Shown here: positions 7,417 through 17,244 of the stretch, piece by piece
How the letters are laid out: each line of letters begins with the position of its first letter
Position numbering within the stretch: the first letter of the stretch is position 1
DNA from: Desulfoluna sp.
GTDB taxonomy: Bacteria; Desulfobacterota; Desulfobacteria; Desulfobacterales; Desulfolunaceae
Assembly: GCF_030145185.1 (NCBI RefSeq)
Contig: NZ_JAQYWB010000004.1
Coordinates: 1-64,000, forward strand
Length of the DNA: 64,000 nt
Reading direction: 5' to 3'
The notes under the pieces: model-generated
The model's input: the letters and a program-made list of their open reading frames with translations, nothing else
Told to the model about the DNA's origin: nothing
The model's database searches: none
Position numbers and translations under genes: made by a program

Positions 7417-7897
7417 AAAAATTACATTGCCCAAAGAGTTTGATATTTTTGACCCCTCTATTTTTCCGGATCGGGATTTAAAGGGTTTAATTATCCATAT
7501 TCTCGACCTGGGAATCGGCGCGGGTATCCGGCGTCGGTTTGAGGCTGCAGGAGCGGACATCACACCGGAAAACTTTATGGTGCTTGCCATGCTCGTGAAA
7601 AATGAGGGGGCTCACCAGAGTCAACTGGCAAGACTCATCCATAAAAATCGGCACAACATGACCCGCATTATCACTGCCATTGAACAAAAAGGCTATGTGG
7701 AGCGTCGTTCCGATGGCGGGGATAAACGGCGGTTGCTTGTTTTTCTGACGGATCAGGGACGGGCGGTTCTGGAAAAGTATGCACCCATCGTGGCGGCTTT
7801 CTCGGCCGAAGTGTTCAACGGCATACCCGAGGAGGATCTTCAGACGATGCAACAGACCCATCTTCGGATTTTATCCAATTTGGGATTTGAATTTTAA
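7409..7897 (+). CDS. MarR-family transcriptional regulator
   Basis: This 162-residue winged-helix regulator has the MarR order: an N-terminal dimerisation helix, a helix-turn-helix (about 55-100, HQSQLARLIHKNRHNMTRII) and a wing with DGGDKRRLLVFLT (about 105-117), the characteristic D-x-R-x5-LT pattern. It lies about 0.5 kb upstream of the RND efflux operon on the same strand and is probably its local repressor; MarR proteins typically release DNA on binding phenolic or drug-like ligands. The start codon lies inside a tandem 14-bp repeat that could be its own operator. There is no other candidate start with a better ribosome-binding site. Confidence 0.85.
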   Translation: MTTKITLPKEFDIFDPSIFPDRDLKGLIIHILDLGIGAGIRRRFEAAGADITPENFMVLAMLVKNEGAHQSQLARLIHKNRHNMTRIITAIEQKGYVERRSDGGDKRRLLVFLTDQGRAVLEKYAPIVAAFSAEVFNGIPEEDLQTMQQTHLRILSNLGFEF

Positions 7898-8406
7898 GGG
7901 TTTGCGTATCGATGGAGCATTTATTTGGGTGCTCCACCCAGCCGGACTTTTCGCCATGGGTGACAAATAGATTTTTAAAACTCGTTTATTAAACTTTTCA
8001 AAAGTATAGCCCCCGGCAGGGCCGCCGGAGGCATAAGCTAAAGCGCATCCAGTGTTTTTTTGCGTGCCATCAGAATGGAACCGGGGCCTCGGCGGTTTCC
8101 ACCTTCCATGCTTTATGTTTGATCGTACCCGTGCACAACACTTCAGCCTATTTTGAAGGAGGCGGGGCTGTTTGAGTCTCGTTGGACCCGGTGAGATTTC
8201 ATGGGGAATGGACAGCTGTTGCAGAATCGATGACTAATTATAGTAAAAATTAATATATGTCTTTTTTTAGAGTTTTAATAAGGAGGACGCAAGGCGAACA
8301 TGCGCTGACGGGCGTTGTCTAAACATCACTTTGAGCGGTTTATCATTTAAGCCCCGGTTTGAGCTGGGGAGGACGTAAAAAAATATTTATGATTTGGAGA
8401 AAAATC
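7898..8406. other. Intergenic region upstream of the RND operon
   Basis: It contains a copy of the dispersed palindromic repeat (7977-8034) and then about 370 bp without a gene. The AT-rich part around 8230-8290 (TAATTATAGTAAAAATTAATATATG) is the likeliest place for the efflux-operon promoter and a MarR site, but no clear operator palindrome was found. Confidence 0.4.
7977..8034 (+). repeat. Dispersed GC-rich palindromic repeat (core form)
   Basis: It has the family core: TTTCAAAAGT, then TAGCCCCCGGCAGGGCC and GCCGGAGGC, which fold on themselves. Related copies occur at about 24458, 29826, 40823 and 57513. Confidence 0.8.
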
Positions 8407-9585
8407 ATGATTTTTGGAAAAATAAAATTGCCTTTGTTTCATTTAAGTCACGCCTCTGGCATCACACGACTGATCGCCGTCATAGCCCTTGGACTCATTG
8501 CGATTCCGGCCTTTGCCCTGGCGCAGGAACCCGGAAAAGGGGCGGCTGCCGTGTACAAAGCCCCGGTGTCCGTCGTGACCTTGGAAAAAACAACCATTCA
8601 GTATACCCAGACCGTTCCGGGTCGGGTCAACGCCTTTAAAGTGGCGGAAATAAGGCCCCAGGTGACTGGGATTGTGGTCAAACGATTTTTTGTGGAAGGC
8701 GGAATGGTAAAGAAGGGGCAGCCGCTCTATCAGATTGATGCCTCCTCCTACCAGGCTGTCTACGATTCGACCCTGGCAAATCTGCTGAAGGCCAAGGCCC
8801 AGCTTGAAACAACCCAGGCCCGTGAAGCCCGCTATGGTCGGCTGGTAAAAGATAAGGCGGTCAGCCGACAGGATTACGATGATGCCTATGCCGCATTGCT
8901 TCAGGCGCGTGCCAGTATCGCCGTGGCCAAGGCCTCGGTGGCTCAGGCAAAAATCAATGTGGATTATACCCGGGTGTATGCCCCGATTACAGGCCGTATC
9001 GGCAAATCAACGGTGACTGAAGGGGCGCTTGTCACGGCCAATCAACCCCAGGTGATGGCCCAGATCACTCAGCTGGATCCCATTTATCTGGATATGCAGC
9101 AGGCCCGGGAGAAATTGTCTGAACTGAAGAAGAAAAGCATCCATACCGACAAGATTCGGGTGACGTTGGACTATGGGGACAACGAGGGCGTGTATGGCCA
9201 TACCGGGGAGCTTCAGTTCTCCGAGGTGACCGTAGATCCCACCACCTCTTCCGTGGTGCTCAGGGCCTTGTTCCCCAACCCGGATGAAGACCTGTATCCT
9301 GGCTTTTTTGCCAGCGCCACCTTGTTCTTAGATAACGCACAGGTGGTTTTAATCCCCCAGAGAGCGGCTATTTTGCAGCCCAATGGAAAAATGGTGGCCT
9401 GGGTGGTGGGCACGGACAGCACGGTCCATCCCCAAACCATCGAGGTGGATGGCGCCCATGGGAACCAATGGATCGTGACCTCAGGCGTTGAAGCCGGGGA
9501 CTCCATTGTCACCGAGGGTTTTCAAAGGCTTCGACCCGGCAGTGCGGTCGATGTCTCTCCCGTCACATTGGCCCTGGCCAATTAG
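8407..9585 (+). CDS. RND efflux periplasmic adaptor (AcrA/MexA-like)
   Basis: This 392-residue membrane fusion protein links the inner-membrane pump to the outer-membrane channel. The signal sequence ends near ALAQ at about 40. A barrel/lipoyl half-motif (VRPxVTGIV-like EIRPQVTGIVVKRFFVEGG), a helical hairpin at about 95-165 rich in Ala/Gln, and the second lipoyl half (APITGRIGKSTVTEGALV) follow, then the beta-barrel and membrane-proximal domain. I chose ATG 8407 because GGAG lies 7 bases upstream; TTG 8359 and ATG 8389 would lengthen the N-terminus. It is the first gene of an operon with the pump (41-bp gap) and the channel. Confidence 0.9.
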   Translation: MIFGKIKLPLFHLSHASGITRLIAVIALGLIAIPAFALAQEPGKGAAAVYKAPVSVVTLEKTTIQYTQTVPGRVNAFKVAEIRPQVTGIVVKRFFVEGGMVKKGQPLYQIDASSYQAVYDSTLANLLKAKAQLETTQAREARYGRLVKDKAVSRQDYDDAYAALLQARASIAVAKASVAQAKINVDYTRVYAPITGRIGKSTVTEGALVTANQPQVMAQITQLDPIYLDMQQAREKLSELKKKSIHTDKIRVTLDYGDNEGVYGHTGELQFSEVTVDPTTSSVVLRALFPNPDEDLYPGFFASATLFLDNAQVVLIPQRAAILQPNGKMVAWVVGTDSTVHPQTIEVDGAHGNQWIVTSGVEAGDSIVTEGFQRLRPGSAVDVSPVTLALAN

Positions 9586-9626
9586 CCATTCAGCATCATG
9601 CTATAACGAAGTAAGGAAGACGATTT

Positions 9627-12600
9627 ATGTCACGATTTTTTTTAGATCGCCCGGTTTTTGCCTGGGTGATCGCGCTACTTATTATGCTGGCAGGGGTCCT
9701 GTCGATCCCGCAGATGCCTGTAGAACAGTACCCGACCCTTGCCCCGCCCCAGATCTCCGTGAATACGTTTTATCCGGGAGCCTCGGCGGATACGGTTCAA
9801 AACTCGGTCACCCAGGTCATCGAACAGCAGCTGACCGGTATCGACAATATGCGTTATTTCAGCTCCACCTCCGATGCCACCGGCAAAGTGGAGATTAAGG
9901 TCACCCTGGAACCGGGGACCGATCCGGACATTGCCCAGGTTCAGGTACAAAACAAGGTGCAAACGGCCATGCCTTTGCTGCCTGCGGCTGTCCAGGCCCA
10001 GGGGGTGGTGGTGGCGAAAGCCTCGACAGCTTTTTTGTTTGTCACCAGTTTTCACTCCACCAATCCGGAGATCGGGCAAACCTATCTGGCAGACCTGGTG
10101 GCTTCCCGTATTCAGGAGCCCATCACACGCATCAAGGGGGTCGGTTCAGTCAACGCCTTTGGCTCTCCTTATGCCATGCGGGTGTGGCTCAATCCTGAGA
10201 AACTGTACTCTTATAATATTTCAACCAATGAAGTGCTGCATGCCATCTCCGAACAGAACATCGATGTGTCTGCCGGGCAGTTCGGTGCCTTGCCCGCTGT
10301 TGAAGGCCAGCAGATCAATGCCACGATACTGGCGCAATCCCGGTTGAAAACCGTCGATGAGTTCCGGGATATTATTCTGCGCGTCAATGAAGATGGTTCT
10401 CAGCTGCGTCTTCATGATGTGGCCTCCATCTCCCTGGGACAAGAGACCTATGGGACCCTGGTTGAACGCAACGGGTCTCCGGCGGCCGCCTTTGGTGTCA
10501 GCCTTGCCACCGGGGCCAACGCCCTGGATACGGCAAAACGGGTGAAGGATAAACTCGAAGAGCTGGCCGCATACCTGCCGGACGGGGTGGGCTATTCCTT
10601 CCCCTACGATACGACGCCCTTTGTGGAGATTTCCATTGAGTCGGTGGTTCATACCCTCCTTGAGGCCGTTGTTCTCGTCTTTTTTGTCATGCTTTTGTTT
10701 CTGCAGAACTTCAGGGCCACCCTGATTCCCACCCTGGCCGTCCCGGTTGTTTTGCTGGGAACCTTTGCGACCCTGCATGTGTTCGGGTTTACCATCAACA
10801 CCTTGACCATGTTCGCCATGGTTCTGGCCATTGGTCTGCTGGTGGATGATGCCATTGTTGTGGTGGAAAACGTGGAACGCGTGATGGCGGAAGAGGGCTT
10901 GTCCCCCCTGGAAGCGACTCGGAAATCCATGGACCAGATCACCGGTGCCCTCATCGGCATCGGGATGGTTCTCTCCGCTGTGTTTATTCCCATGGCGTTC
11001 TTCTCCGGGTCAGCCGGTGCCATTTACCGGCAGTTTTCCATCACCATTGTCTCCGCCATGACCTTTTCGGTGCTTGTGGCTTTGATTTTAACCCCGGTTC
11101 TGTGTGCCACCCTTCTCAAACCCATCGCCCCCGGTCACCACGAAAAAAAGACCGGTTTTTTTGGCTGGTTTAACCGGGTCTTTAACCAGGCCAGAGACGT
11201 CAGCCATCTCGCCTCGGGTAAAATCGCGCGCAACTGGAAACGTTCCATTGCGGTGTACCTGATGATTTTTGTGGGGCTGGGTGTTTTGTTTGTTCGCATT
11301 CCCACGGGCTTTTTGCCGGATGAGGACCAGGGCGTCCTGATGGTTCAGGTCACCACGCCCGCTTCTGCGACGGCGGCCAGAACAGCCGTAGCCCTTAAAC
11401 ACTATACGGATTATCTCGATAACAATCTGGCCGACCAGATTCGTGAATACATGACTGTGGTGGGGTTCAGTTTCTCCGGTTACGGCCAGAACACCGCCGT
11501 CTCTTTTGTTAACCTCAAGGATTGGGATCAAAGGGAAGAGACGGTGATGACCATGGCAGGGAAGATCAACCGGGCCATGTCCCAGGTGAAAGACGCCATG
11601 ATTTTTGCTTTTTATCCGCCACCCATCATCGACCTTGGAACGGCCTCCGGCTTTGATCTCCAGCTCATTGACTACGAAGGTCTGGGGCATGGAAAGCTGA
11701 TGGAAGCCCGAAATCAGTTGTTGTCCCTGGCCCGTCAGAGCCCCAAACTGGTCGGGGTTCGGCCCAACGGATTGGACGATGTGCCCCAGTATAAAGTGGA
11801 TATTGACATGGAAAAAGCCCGCGCCTTAGGTCTTTCCATTGGGGAGATCAACGCCACCCTGCAGACGGGTTGGGGGTCCGCCTATGTGAATGATTTTATG
11901 GACAACGGGCGGGTGAAAAAAGTCTATGTCCAGGGGCAGGCCAAAGATCGGATGGGGCCGTCTGATATAGAAAAGTGGTACGTGAAAAACAACCGGGGGA
12001 AAATGGTCCCGTTTACCTCGTTTTCCAAAGGATACTGGACCTTCGGGTCTCCTCGCTTGGAGCGCTTTAACGGGTACTCCTCAATTAATATCCAGGGGGG
12101 CAATGCCCCCGGCGTCAGCACGGGTGAAGCCATGGCTGAAATGGAAAAGCTGGCCGAAGAGCTGCCCGATGGCATCGGGTATGCCTGGTCAACCACCTCC
12201 TATGAAGAAAAAATGGCCGGCTCCCAGGGCCCGGCGCTCTATGCCATCTCCATTATCATTGTCTTCCTGAGTCTGGCGGCCTTGTACGAAAGCTGGTCCA
12301 TTCCTTTTTCAGTCCTGCTGGCGTTGCCCCTGGGCGTTTTGGGATCGGTGCTTGCCAACTTGGCCTTTGGCATGAGCAATGATGTTTACTTTCAGGTGGC
12401 CTTGCTGACCACCGTGGGGTTGTGCGCAAAAAACGCCATCTTGATTGTGGAGTTTGCCAAAGAACTTTATGAGTCGGGAACGCCTCTTTTGGAGGCCGCG
12501 CTGGTCTCGTTTAAGCTGCGGTTTCGTCCCATCATCATGACCTCCATGGCCTTTGTGCTCGGAGTGCTGCCCCTGGCCCGATCCACCGGTGCCGGTGCGG

Positions 12601-12764
12601 CCAGTCAGAATGCCATCGGCATCGCCATTATCGGCGGGATGCTCGGGGCGACCTTTCTGGCCATCTATTTTGTGCCCCTGTTTTTTGTTCTCATTGAGCG
12701 TATCGCTTCGTTTAAAGGTAAAAAGAGTCCCGTGCTGGAATCCGGCAGGGGTGAGGTGGAATAG
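9627..12764 (+). CDS. RND efflux pump inner-membrane transporter (AcrB/MexB-like)
   Basis: This 1045-residue proton-driven multidrug transporter of the HAE1 class has the normal length. It starts [16 protein letters not shown] as family members do, has two large periplasmic loops (about 30-335 and 560-870), and has twelve membrane helices. TM4 carries [14 protein letters not shown], whose adjacent aspartates relay protons, and the second half carries the matching [10 protein letters not shown] in TM10. It probably exports hydrophobic toxic compounds. The stop codon abuts the start of the channel gene (TAG ATG), suggesting translational coupling. Confidence 0.95.
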   Translation: MSRFFLDRPVFAWVIALLIMLAGVLSIPQMPVEQYPTLAPPQISVNTFYPGASADTVQNSVTQVIEQQLTGIDNMRYFSSTSDATGKVEIKVTLEPGTDPDIAQVQVQNKVQTAMPLLPAAVQAQGVVVAKASTAFLFVTSFHSTNPEIGQTYLADLVASRIQEPITRIKGVGSVNAFGSPYAMRVWLNPEKLYSYNISTNEVLHAISEQNIDVSAGQFGALPAVEGQQINATILAQSRLKTVDEFRDIILRVNEDGSQLRLHDVASISLGQETYGTLVERNGSPAAAFGVSLATGANALDTAKRVKDKLEELAAYLPDGVGYSFPYDTTPFVEISIESVVHTLLEAVVLVFFVMLLFLQNFRATLIPTLAVPVVLLGTFATLHVFGFTINTLTMFAMVLAIGLLVDDAIVVVENVERVMAEEGLSPLEATRKSMDQITGALIGIGMVLSAVFIPMAFFSGSAGAIYRQFSITIVSAMTFSVLVALILTPVLCATLLKPIAPGHHEKKTGFFGWFNRVFNQARDVSHLASGKIARNWKRSIAVYLMIFVGLGVLFVRIPTGFLPDEDQGVLMVQVTTPASATAARTAVALKHYTDYLDNNLADQIREYMTVVGFSFSGYGQNTAVSFVNLKDWDQREETVMTMAGKINRAMSQVKDAMIFAFYPPPIIDLGTASGFDLQLIDYEGLGHGKLMEARNQLLSLARQSPKLVGVRPNGLDDVPQYKVDIDMEKARALGLSIGEINATLQTGWGSAYVNDFMDNGRVKKVYVQGQAKDRMGPSDIEKWYVKNNRGKMVPFTSFSKGYWTFGSPRLERFNGYSSINIQGGNAPGVSTGEAMAEMEKLAEELPDGIGYAWSTTSYEEKMAGSQGPALYAISIIIVFLSLAALYESWSIPFSVLLALPLGVLGSVLANLAFGMSNDVYFQVALLTTVGLCAKNAILIVEFAKELYESGTPLLEAALVSFKLRFRPIIMTSMAFVLGVLPLARSTGAGAASQNAIGIAIIGGMLGATFLAIYFVPLFFVLIERIASFKGKKSPVLESGRGEVE

Positions 12765-14195
12765 ATGAAAAAAATTGCACGTGTCGTGCTGGCAAGTGCC
12801 CTGATGCTGTCAGGGTGCTCGCTGGCCCCAACATATCAGCGGCCTGAAAATGTGACCGCCGCTGACTGGACATTGATTCAAGGGGGCACCGCCACTCAGA
12901 AGCCTGCATCTGAGCAGGGGCTTGCCACCGATATCCCATGGAAAACCTTTTTCCAGTCTGAGGCTTTGCAGTCCGTGGTCCAGATGGCCCTGGACAACAA
13001 CCGGGATTTGAAAACCGCGGTGCTCAGTGTTCAGAAAACCCAGGCGATCTATAACATTGAACGCTCCAAGCTGCTGCCGGAGCTGAATGCAGCCGGTACG
13101 GGCAGTTACCAAAAGGATTTTCGTGGCAACTCCGCAGAAAAGTACCAGGCCGGTCTTGCCATGCCGTTTTATGAGATCGATTTTTTTGGTCGCATCGGCA
13201 GCTTGAGCCAGGTCGCCCTCAACACGTATCTGGCCACCGAGCAGGCCCAGATGAGCGTCACCATTGCCTTGATCGCTCAGTCAGCCAATGCCTATTTGCA
13301 GCTGACCAGTGATCTTCAAACCCTGGAACTCTCCCGGGAGTCCCTTGAAACGCGCCAGCAGACCTATGGGCTGGTCGATAAAAGCTACCAGAACGGGGTG
13401 GCCACCCGGCAGGATCTGGCCCAGGCCCGTATTGCTCTGGAATCTGCCCGGGTAAACACGGTTTTATTTACCCGCAGGGTTCAACTGGATAAAAACGCCC
13501 TGGTGGCTATTTTAGGGGTCCGGGGGCTGTCGGGCATTCCCATTTCAACCGCGCTTGATGAGTCGGCCGTTCTGGGAGATATCCCCGTGGGACTCTCGTC
13601 AGAGGTGCTGCTGAAACGACCGGATATTCTCCAGGCCGAGTATGCACTCAAAGGGGCCGGGGCAAATATCGGTGCAGCCCGCGCGGCTTTTTACCCGCGC
13701 ATTGCGCTGACCGGCAGCCTGGGGTACTCCAGCACCGATCTTGGCAATCTTTTCTCTTCATCGGGTGCTGGCGCCTGGGGACTCGGCCCCTCCCTCTCCA
13801 TCCCCATTTTCAATGGCGGACGAAACAAGGCTATGCTGAAAGCCGCCAAGATTGACCAGCAAATCGCCGTGGTTCACTATGAAAAAACGCTGCAACAGGC
13901 TTTTAAAGAGGTGGCCGATGCCCTGGCCGCTCGAGAGACCCTGGGGCAAGAGCTTGAGGCCCAGCAGATGCTGGTTCAGGCCAGTCAGGAGGCCTACGAT
14001 CTGTCTCTGAAGCGGTATACCGAGGGCATTGATTCCTTTTTAAGTGTGCTCGATGCCCAGAGGTCGCTGTTTGCTTCCCGGACCGCCCGGATAGATCTGC
14101 AGCGCCAGGAGCTGTCCAACAGGGTCAGTCTGTATAAGGTTCTGGGGGGCGGGCTCGCGGATGCCGCGCAGACCCCGGGGACCGAGCAACAGTAA
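12765..14195 (+). CDS. RND efflux outer-membrane factor lipoprotein (OprM/NodT family)
   Basis: This 476-residue TolC-fold channel has a lipoprotein signal peptide with lipobox LSGC (Cys18), so it should be acylated, like OprM. Two repeats of about 200 residues each have long helical coils (for example RESLETRQQTYGLVDKSY and the related QEAYDLSLKRYTEG near the C-terminus), the internal pseudo-repeat that builds the trimeric tunnel. It begins immediately after the pump stop codon and completes a MarR-linked tripartite efflux operon. A hairpin with a T-run at 14,314-14,342 ends the unit. Confidence 0.93.
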   Translation: MKKIARVVLASALMLSGCSLAPTYQRPENVTAADWTLIQGGTATQKPASEQGLATDIPWKTFFQSEALQSVVQMALDNNRDLKTAVLSVQKTQAIYNIERSKLLPELNAAGTGSYQKDFRGNSAEKYQAGLAMPFYEIDFFGRIGSLSQVALNTYLATEQAQMSVTIALIAQSANAYLQLTSDLQTLELSRESLETRQQTYGLVDKSYQNGVATRQDLAQARIALESARVNTVLFTRRVQLDKNALVAILGVRGLSGIPISTALDESAVLGDIPVGLSSEVLLKRPDILQAEYALKGAGANIGAARAAFYPRIALTGSLGYSSTDLGNLFSSSGAGAWGLGPSLSIPIFNGGRNKAMLKAAKIDQQIAVVHYEKTLQQAFKEVADALAARETLGQELEAQQMLVQASQEAYDLSLKRYTEGIDSFLSVLDAQRSLFASRTARIDLQRQELSNRVSLYKVLGGGLADAAQTPGTEQQ

Positions 14196-14603
14196 AAAGG
14201 GAGGGAACGGTTCCGCTCATTTCCTTTTTAAACAGTAATAAAGCGTTTGTTGGGCTCGGTTTTTTCGGGCGTGGCAAGCGCTTTTTTCGTGTTTTTTAGG
14301 GCCTCAGCAGGAACTGCATTTCAATGCAGACCCTTTTTTTTCAGTCGCTCTCTCTTGCTTTTCACCTGTAAATCAGACAAACTGTACACATTTATGAACA
14401 AATGAGAACCATCGAGATGGAGCCATTCCCCCAGATAGGGTGGGGTGCCTCTTTATGTTCAGGAGGCAGGATGATTCTGTTTTCAAGGGGGGACTTTTCT
14501 ATGGAAAAGGTAAGCAACTCTCAAAAACAGGGCTCTGGATGGATGGGAACACACTTCAGTGTGTTGTCATCCCCACCGGCACAGAGTTTAATGTAGGTGA
14601 GTT
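14196..14603. other. Intergenic region between efflux operon and corrinoid genes
   Basis: It contains the efflux-operon terminator (14,314-14,342) and a short open frame at 14,402-14,596 with no recognisable features that I do not accept as a gene. A perfect palindrome AACACACTTCAGTGTGTT lies at about 14,548-14,565 and could be an operator for the corrinoid genes. Confidence 0.4.
14314..14342 (+). terminator. Intrinsic terminator of the efflux operon
   Basis: CTGCATT and AATGCAG form a 7-bp stem with a two-base loop, followed by ACCC and an eight-T run. Confidence 0.7.
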
Positions 14604-15281
14604 ATGATTCAACCGAGTCCTGTGGATGAGAACAGGCAGACATTGAAGGCGTTGATTGTTCATGCCGAGCGGGATGAAGCCAACGCGTTTCTTGATGCAT
14701 TGACCGCCCAAAGCAGCTATCGGGAGGTGTTTCTTTCGCTTTTGGAACCGGTCCTTAAAGAGATCGGAGAGATGTGGGTGGAAGAAGAACTGTCCCTGGC
14801 CCAAGGGTATGTCGCGGGGAAAATCGCGGAAGACCTTTTGGAGAAAATGGTCCACTCCGGTGAATCGCCCAAGGGGCGGCCCAACAGCAAGGGGCCTGTG
14901 GTCATCGGGAATATTGAAGACGATTACCATGAGCTGGGCAAAAAAATGGTGGGCACTTTTTTGCGGACGGCCGGCTGGAAGGTCTATGACCTGGGCTCAG
15001 ATGTGACTGCAGAGGAGTTTGTGGCCAAGGCTGTGGAGGTGGGGGCTCGGATTATCGGTGTCTCGGCCATGATGTATTCCACGGCAGACCATATTAAAAG
15101 GGTGCGTGAAGAAATTGAGGCCCGAGGGTTGCAGGGGAAAGTGCTGCTTGCGGTGGGGGGGGCCGTGTTTAAGCTTCAGCCGGAACTTGTCCACGAGGTG
15201 GGGGGCGACGGAACCATCGATGCCGCCATGAACGCACCCGAATTTTTTGAGCGGTTGTGGGCGAAAGCAAGGGTGGGGTGA
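14604..15281 (+). CDS. Methyltransferase-type corrinoid (cobalamin-binding) protein
   Basis: This 225-residue protein has the MtbC/MtmC/MetH-like two-domain layout: a helical cap (about 10-85) and a Rossmann B12 domain. The base-off cobalamin motif D-x-H-x-x-G is present at Asp107/His109/Gly112, followed by SAMMYS (S-x-L-like region) and GGAVF, corresponding to the usual GG motif. It carries methyl groups between two methyltransferases. The next gene, starting three bases after its stop, is a UroD-superfamily protein. The expected substrate-side partner (MtaB/MttB-like) is not in the window. Confidence 0.88.
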   Translation: MIQPSPVDENRQTLKALIVHAERDEANAFLDALTAQSSYREVFLSLLEPVLKEIGEMWVEEELSLAQGYVAGKIAEDLLEKMVHSGESPKGRPNSKGPVVIGNIEDDYHELGKKMVGTFLRTAGWKVYDLGSDVTAEEFVAKAVEVGARIIGVSAMMYSTADHIKRVREEIEARGLQGKVLLAVGGAVFKLQPELVHEVGGDGTIDAAMNAPEFFERLWAKARVG

Positions 15282-15283
15282 CG

Positions 15284-16297
15284 ATGAACAGCATGGAACG
15301 GGTTCTGGCCGCATTGCAGGGCAGGAAAAGGGATAGACGGGCCGTCACTTTGACTTTGAGCTTGTATGGGGCGAAACTGACGGGTTGCCCCCTGAAAGAG
15401 TATTATACCTCTCCCCAGGCGTACCTGAAAGGGCAACAGGCGGTCATCGAGCATTGCCGGCCGGACATCCTTTTTACCCCGTTTGTCCTGACCGCTGAGG
15501 CGGAAGCCTTCGGCAGTGAGATCGTCTATCTTGCCAAGAGTCCTCCCAACCTGAGAAAACCGGTGATTCGTCATGGCAGAGAGATGGCCTCCCTGCCTGA
15601 TCCGGATATGGAGACACATCCAAGGCTGAGGTATCTGCGCGAATCCACCCGGCTTCTGGCGGAAGCCAGCCAGGGGACACGTCCGGTTGCAGGGCTCCTG
15701 CTTTCTCCCGTGGACTTACCGGCCCTGATCATGGGGATCGACGGCTGGCTGGAAACCCTTTTGTTTGATCCGGAAAACACCCGACGGACCCTGGAAAAAA
15801 CCACCCGATTTTTTGTGCGCTGGGCCAATACCCTGGTCGCCGAGGGGGCCGATTTACTGGTGATTCCCTCCATGTTCTCCCACCCGAAGATCCTGACCCC
15901 CAACATATTGGAAACGACGGTGATGCCGGCCCTGACTGAAGCCTTTCAAGAGGTGAACGCGCCCCTGGTCTTTCATCACGGGGGAAACCCCCTTTCGACA
16001 TGTATGGGTCTCTATGACGATTTACCGAATGTGGCGGCCTTTGCGCTGGATGACCGGGACAGTTTTGCGGACGTCCGGGAACAGATTGGGCGGGAAAAAT
16101 TGCTGATGGGCAATATCAACGGGCCGAACCTGTGGCGACTCACTCCGGAAGAGATTCGAACCGCCTGCAGGGCGCTTCTTGACGACAGAGCCGACGACGA
16201 TCGGTTTGTCATCGCCACAGCCGGTGCGGACGTGGCTTACGACACGCCGTTAGAAAATATCACCACCCTGGTCGAGGCCGTGGAATCATTCGGTTAA
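15284..16297 (+). CDS. UroD/MtaA-superfamily protein with altered zinc ligands
   Basis: This 337-residue TIM-barrel protein of the uroporphyrinogen decarboxylase superfamily is most like corrinoid-dependent methyltransferases (start NSMERVLAALQGRKRDR; end TPLENI). In MtaA-type enzymes, zinc is held by HxCG and a later Cys in a GCG...TPLEN motif. Here the corresponding places read FHHGGNP and TAGADVAYDTPLEN, so both cysteines are absent. It may act on a different acceptor, or not as a zinc-thiol methyltransferase at all. ATG 15284 is preceded by GGTGGGG; an in-frame GTG at 15257 would overlap the corrinoid gene. It is co-transcribed with the corrinoid protein. Confidence 0.75.
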   Translation: MNSMERVLAALQGRKRDRRAVTLTLSLYGAKLTGCPLKEYYTSPQAYLKGQQAVIEHCRPDILFTPFVLTAEAEAFGSEIVYLAKSPPNLRKPVIRHGREMASLPDPDMETHPRLRYLRESTRLLAEASQGTRPVAGLLLSPVDLPALIMGIDGWLETLLFDPENTRRTLEKTTRFFVRWANTLVAEGADLLVIPSMFSHPKILTPNILETTVMPALTEAFQEVNAPLVFHHGGNPLSTCMGLYDDLPNVAAFALDDRDSFADVREQIGREKLLMGNINGPNLWRLTPEEIRTACRALLDDRADDDRFVIATAGADVAYDTPLENITTLVEAVESFG

Positions 16298-16333
16298 TGC
16301 GTGACGCGATAGGGACATCTATGGGGGCCAATC

Positions 16334-17161
16334 ATGATTTCAGATTCTGACGGTAAAAAACAGGCCTCTTTGCTCCTGGTGACCGACATGCTCGAACGCA
16401 TCCTTTCCCATGCCGGAAATGCCGTTCAGTGCGCGGACTATATCACGACGCAGATACGAGAGCTGGTGGGGGTAAAAATGGTTGTCCTGATGCAGGCTTC
16501 GTTAAGCCGAGACGGGCATTTTGAACTGGCATCCGTTTGCCCCCAGCGGCATGCTGATAAGATGATGCGTAAAGAGATCTTTGAGCTGTGCCGATTAAGT
16601 GAGAATATGCTGACCGCAACGCACCTGAGCCCGGATACCATTCATCGGGAAGGGTTTCGTGAACTGGCCGCCTTGGGGCTTAGCGACTCCTTTATCGTCC
16701 CCTTACGGGCGGGCGACGAACACGTGGGCACCCTGTTGCTCCTCGATCTTTTGGCGATGGAGGGGGTCGAAGGCGTGGTTCAGGTCCTGCAAAGTTTATC
16801 CGGTGTGATTGGCTTGATTTTTAAAAATGCCCTTTTTTCTCAGGGGCTTGATTCGTTGGTTAAACAGCGAACCCAGGAGCTGGAGTGTGAAATTGAAGAA
16901 CGGAAGAAAGCCGAAGCCAGAAAAGAAAAACTGGTCGGAGAGTTACAAAATTCCTTGAATGAAATCAAAACCCTGAGGGGGATCCTCCCTCTGTGTTCCT
17001 TCTGTAAAAAAATACGCGATGATGAAGGGTACTGGGAACAGGTGGATGTCTATATACACCAACACTTGAACGCCGAGATATCCCATGGCATCTGTCCGGA
17101 CTGCATGAAGATAAATTATCCGGACGCGTTCAAGGCGATGCAGGGTAAAAAAAAAGAGTGA
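16334..17161 (+). CDS. GAF-domain protein with C-terminal four-cysteine motif
   Basis: This 275-residue cytosolic protein has an N-terminal GAF domain (about 10-170), a charged coiled coil (about 175-215, EIEERKKAEARKEKLVGEL) and a C-terminal module with CSFCKKIRDDEGYW and GICPDC. That module is a recurrent tail of sensor proteins in Desulfobacterota and probably binds a metal. There is no kinase or GGDEF domain. It follows the corrinoid and UroD-like genes with a 36-bp gap and may sense something about that pathway, but this is inference from position. Confidence 0.7.
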   Translation: MISDSDGKKQASLLLVTDMLERILSHAGNAVQCADYITTQIRELVGVKMVVLMQASLSRDGHFELASVCPQRHADKMMRKEIFELCRLSENMLTATHLSPDTIHREGFRELAALGLSDSFIVPLRAGDEHVGTLLLLDLLAMEGVEGVVQVLQSLSGVIGLIFKNALFSQGLDSLVKQRTQELECEIEERKKAEARKEKLVGELQNSLNEIKTLRGILPLCSFCKKIRDDEGYWEQVDVYIHQHLNAEISHGICPDCMKINYPDAFKAMQGKKKE

Positions 17162-17244
17162 TGCCGAATCGGCGGTTCTTTCGTGCTGGCCTTCGCTGGA
17201 ATGCTTCTCCTTGCCCGCTCCCTATCCGTGATCCCGCCTTTTGC

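Noticed and set aside
14402-14596. 64-codon open frame before the corrinoid gene
   Set aside because: No recognisable family and no convincing start signal; more likely leader or promoter DNA.
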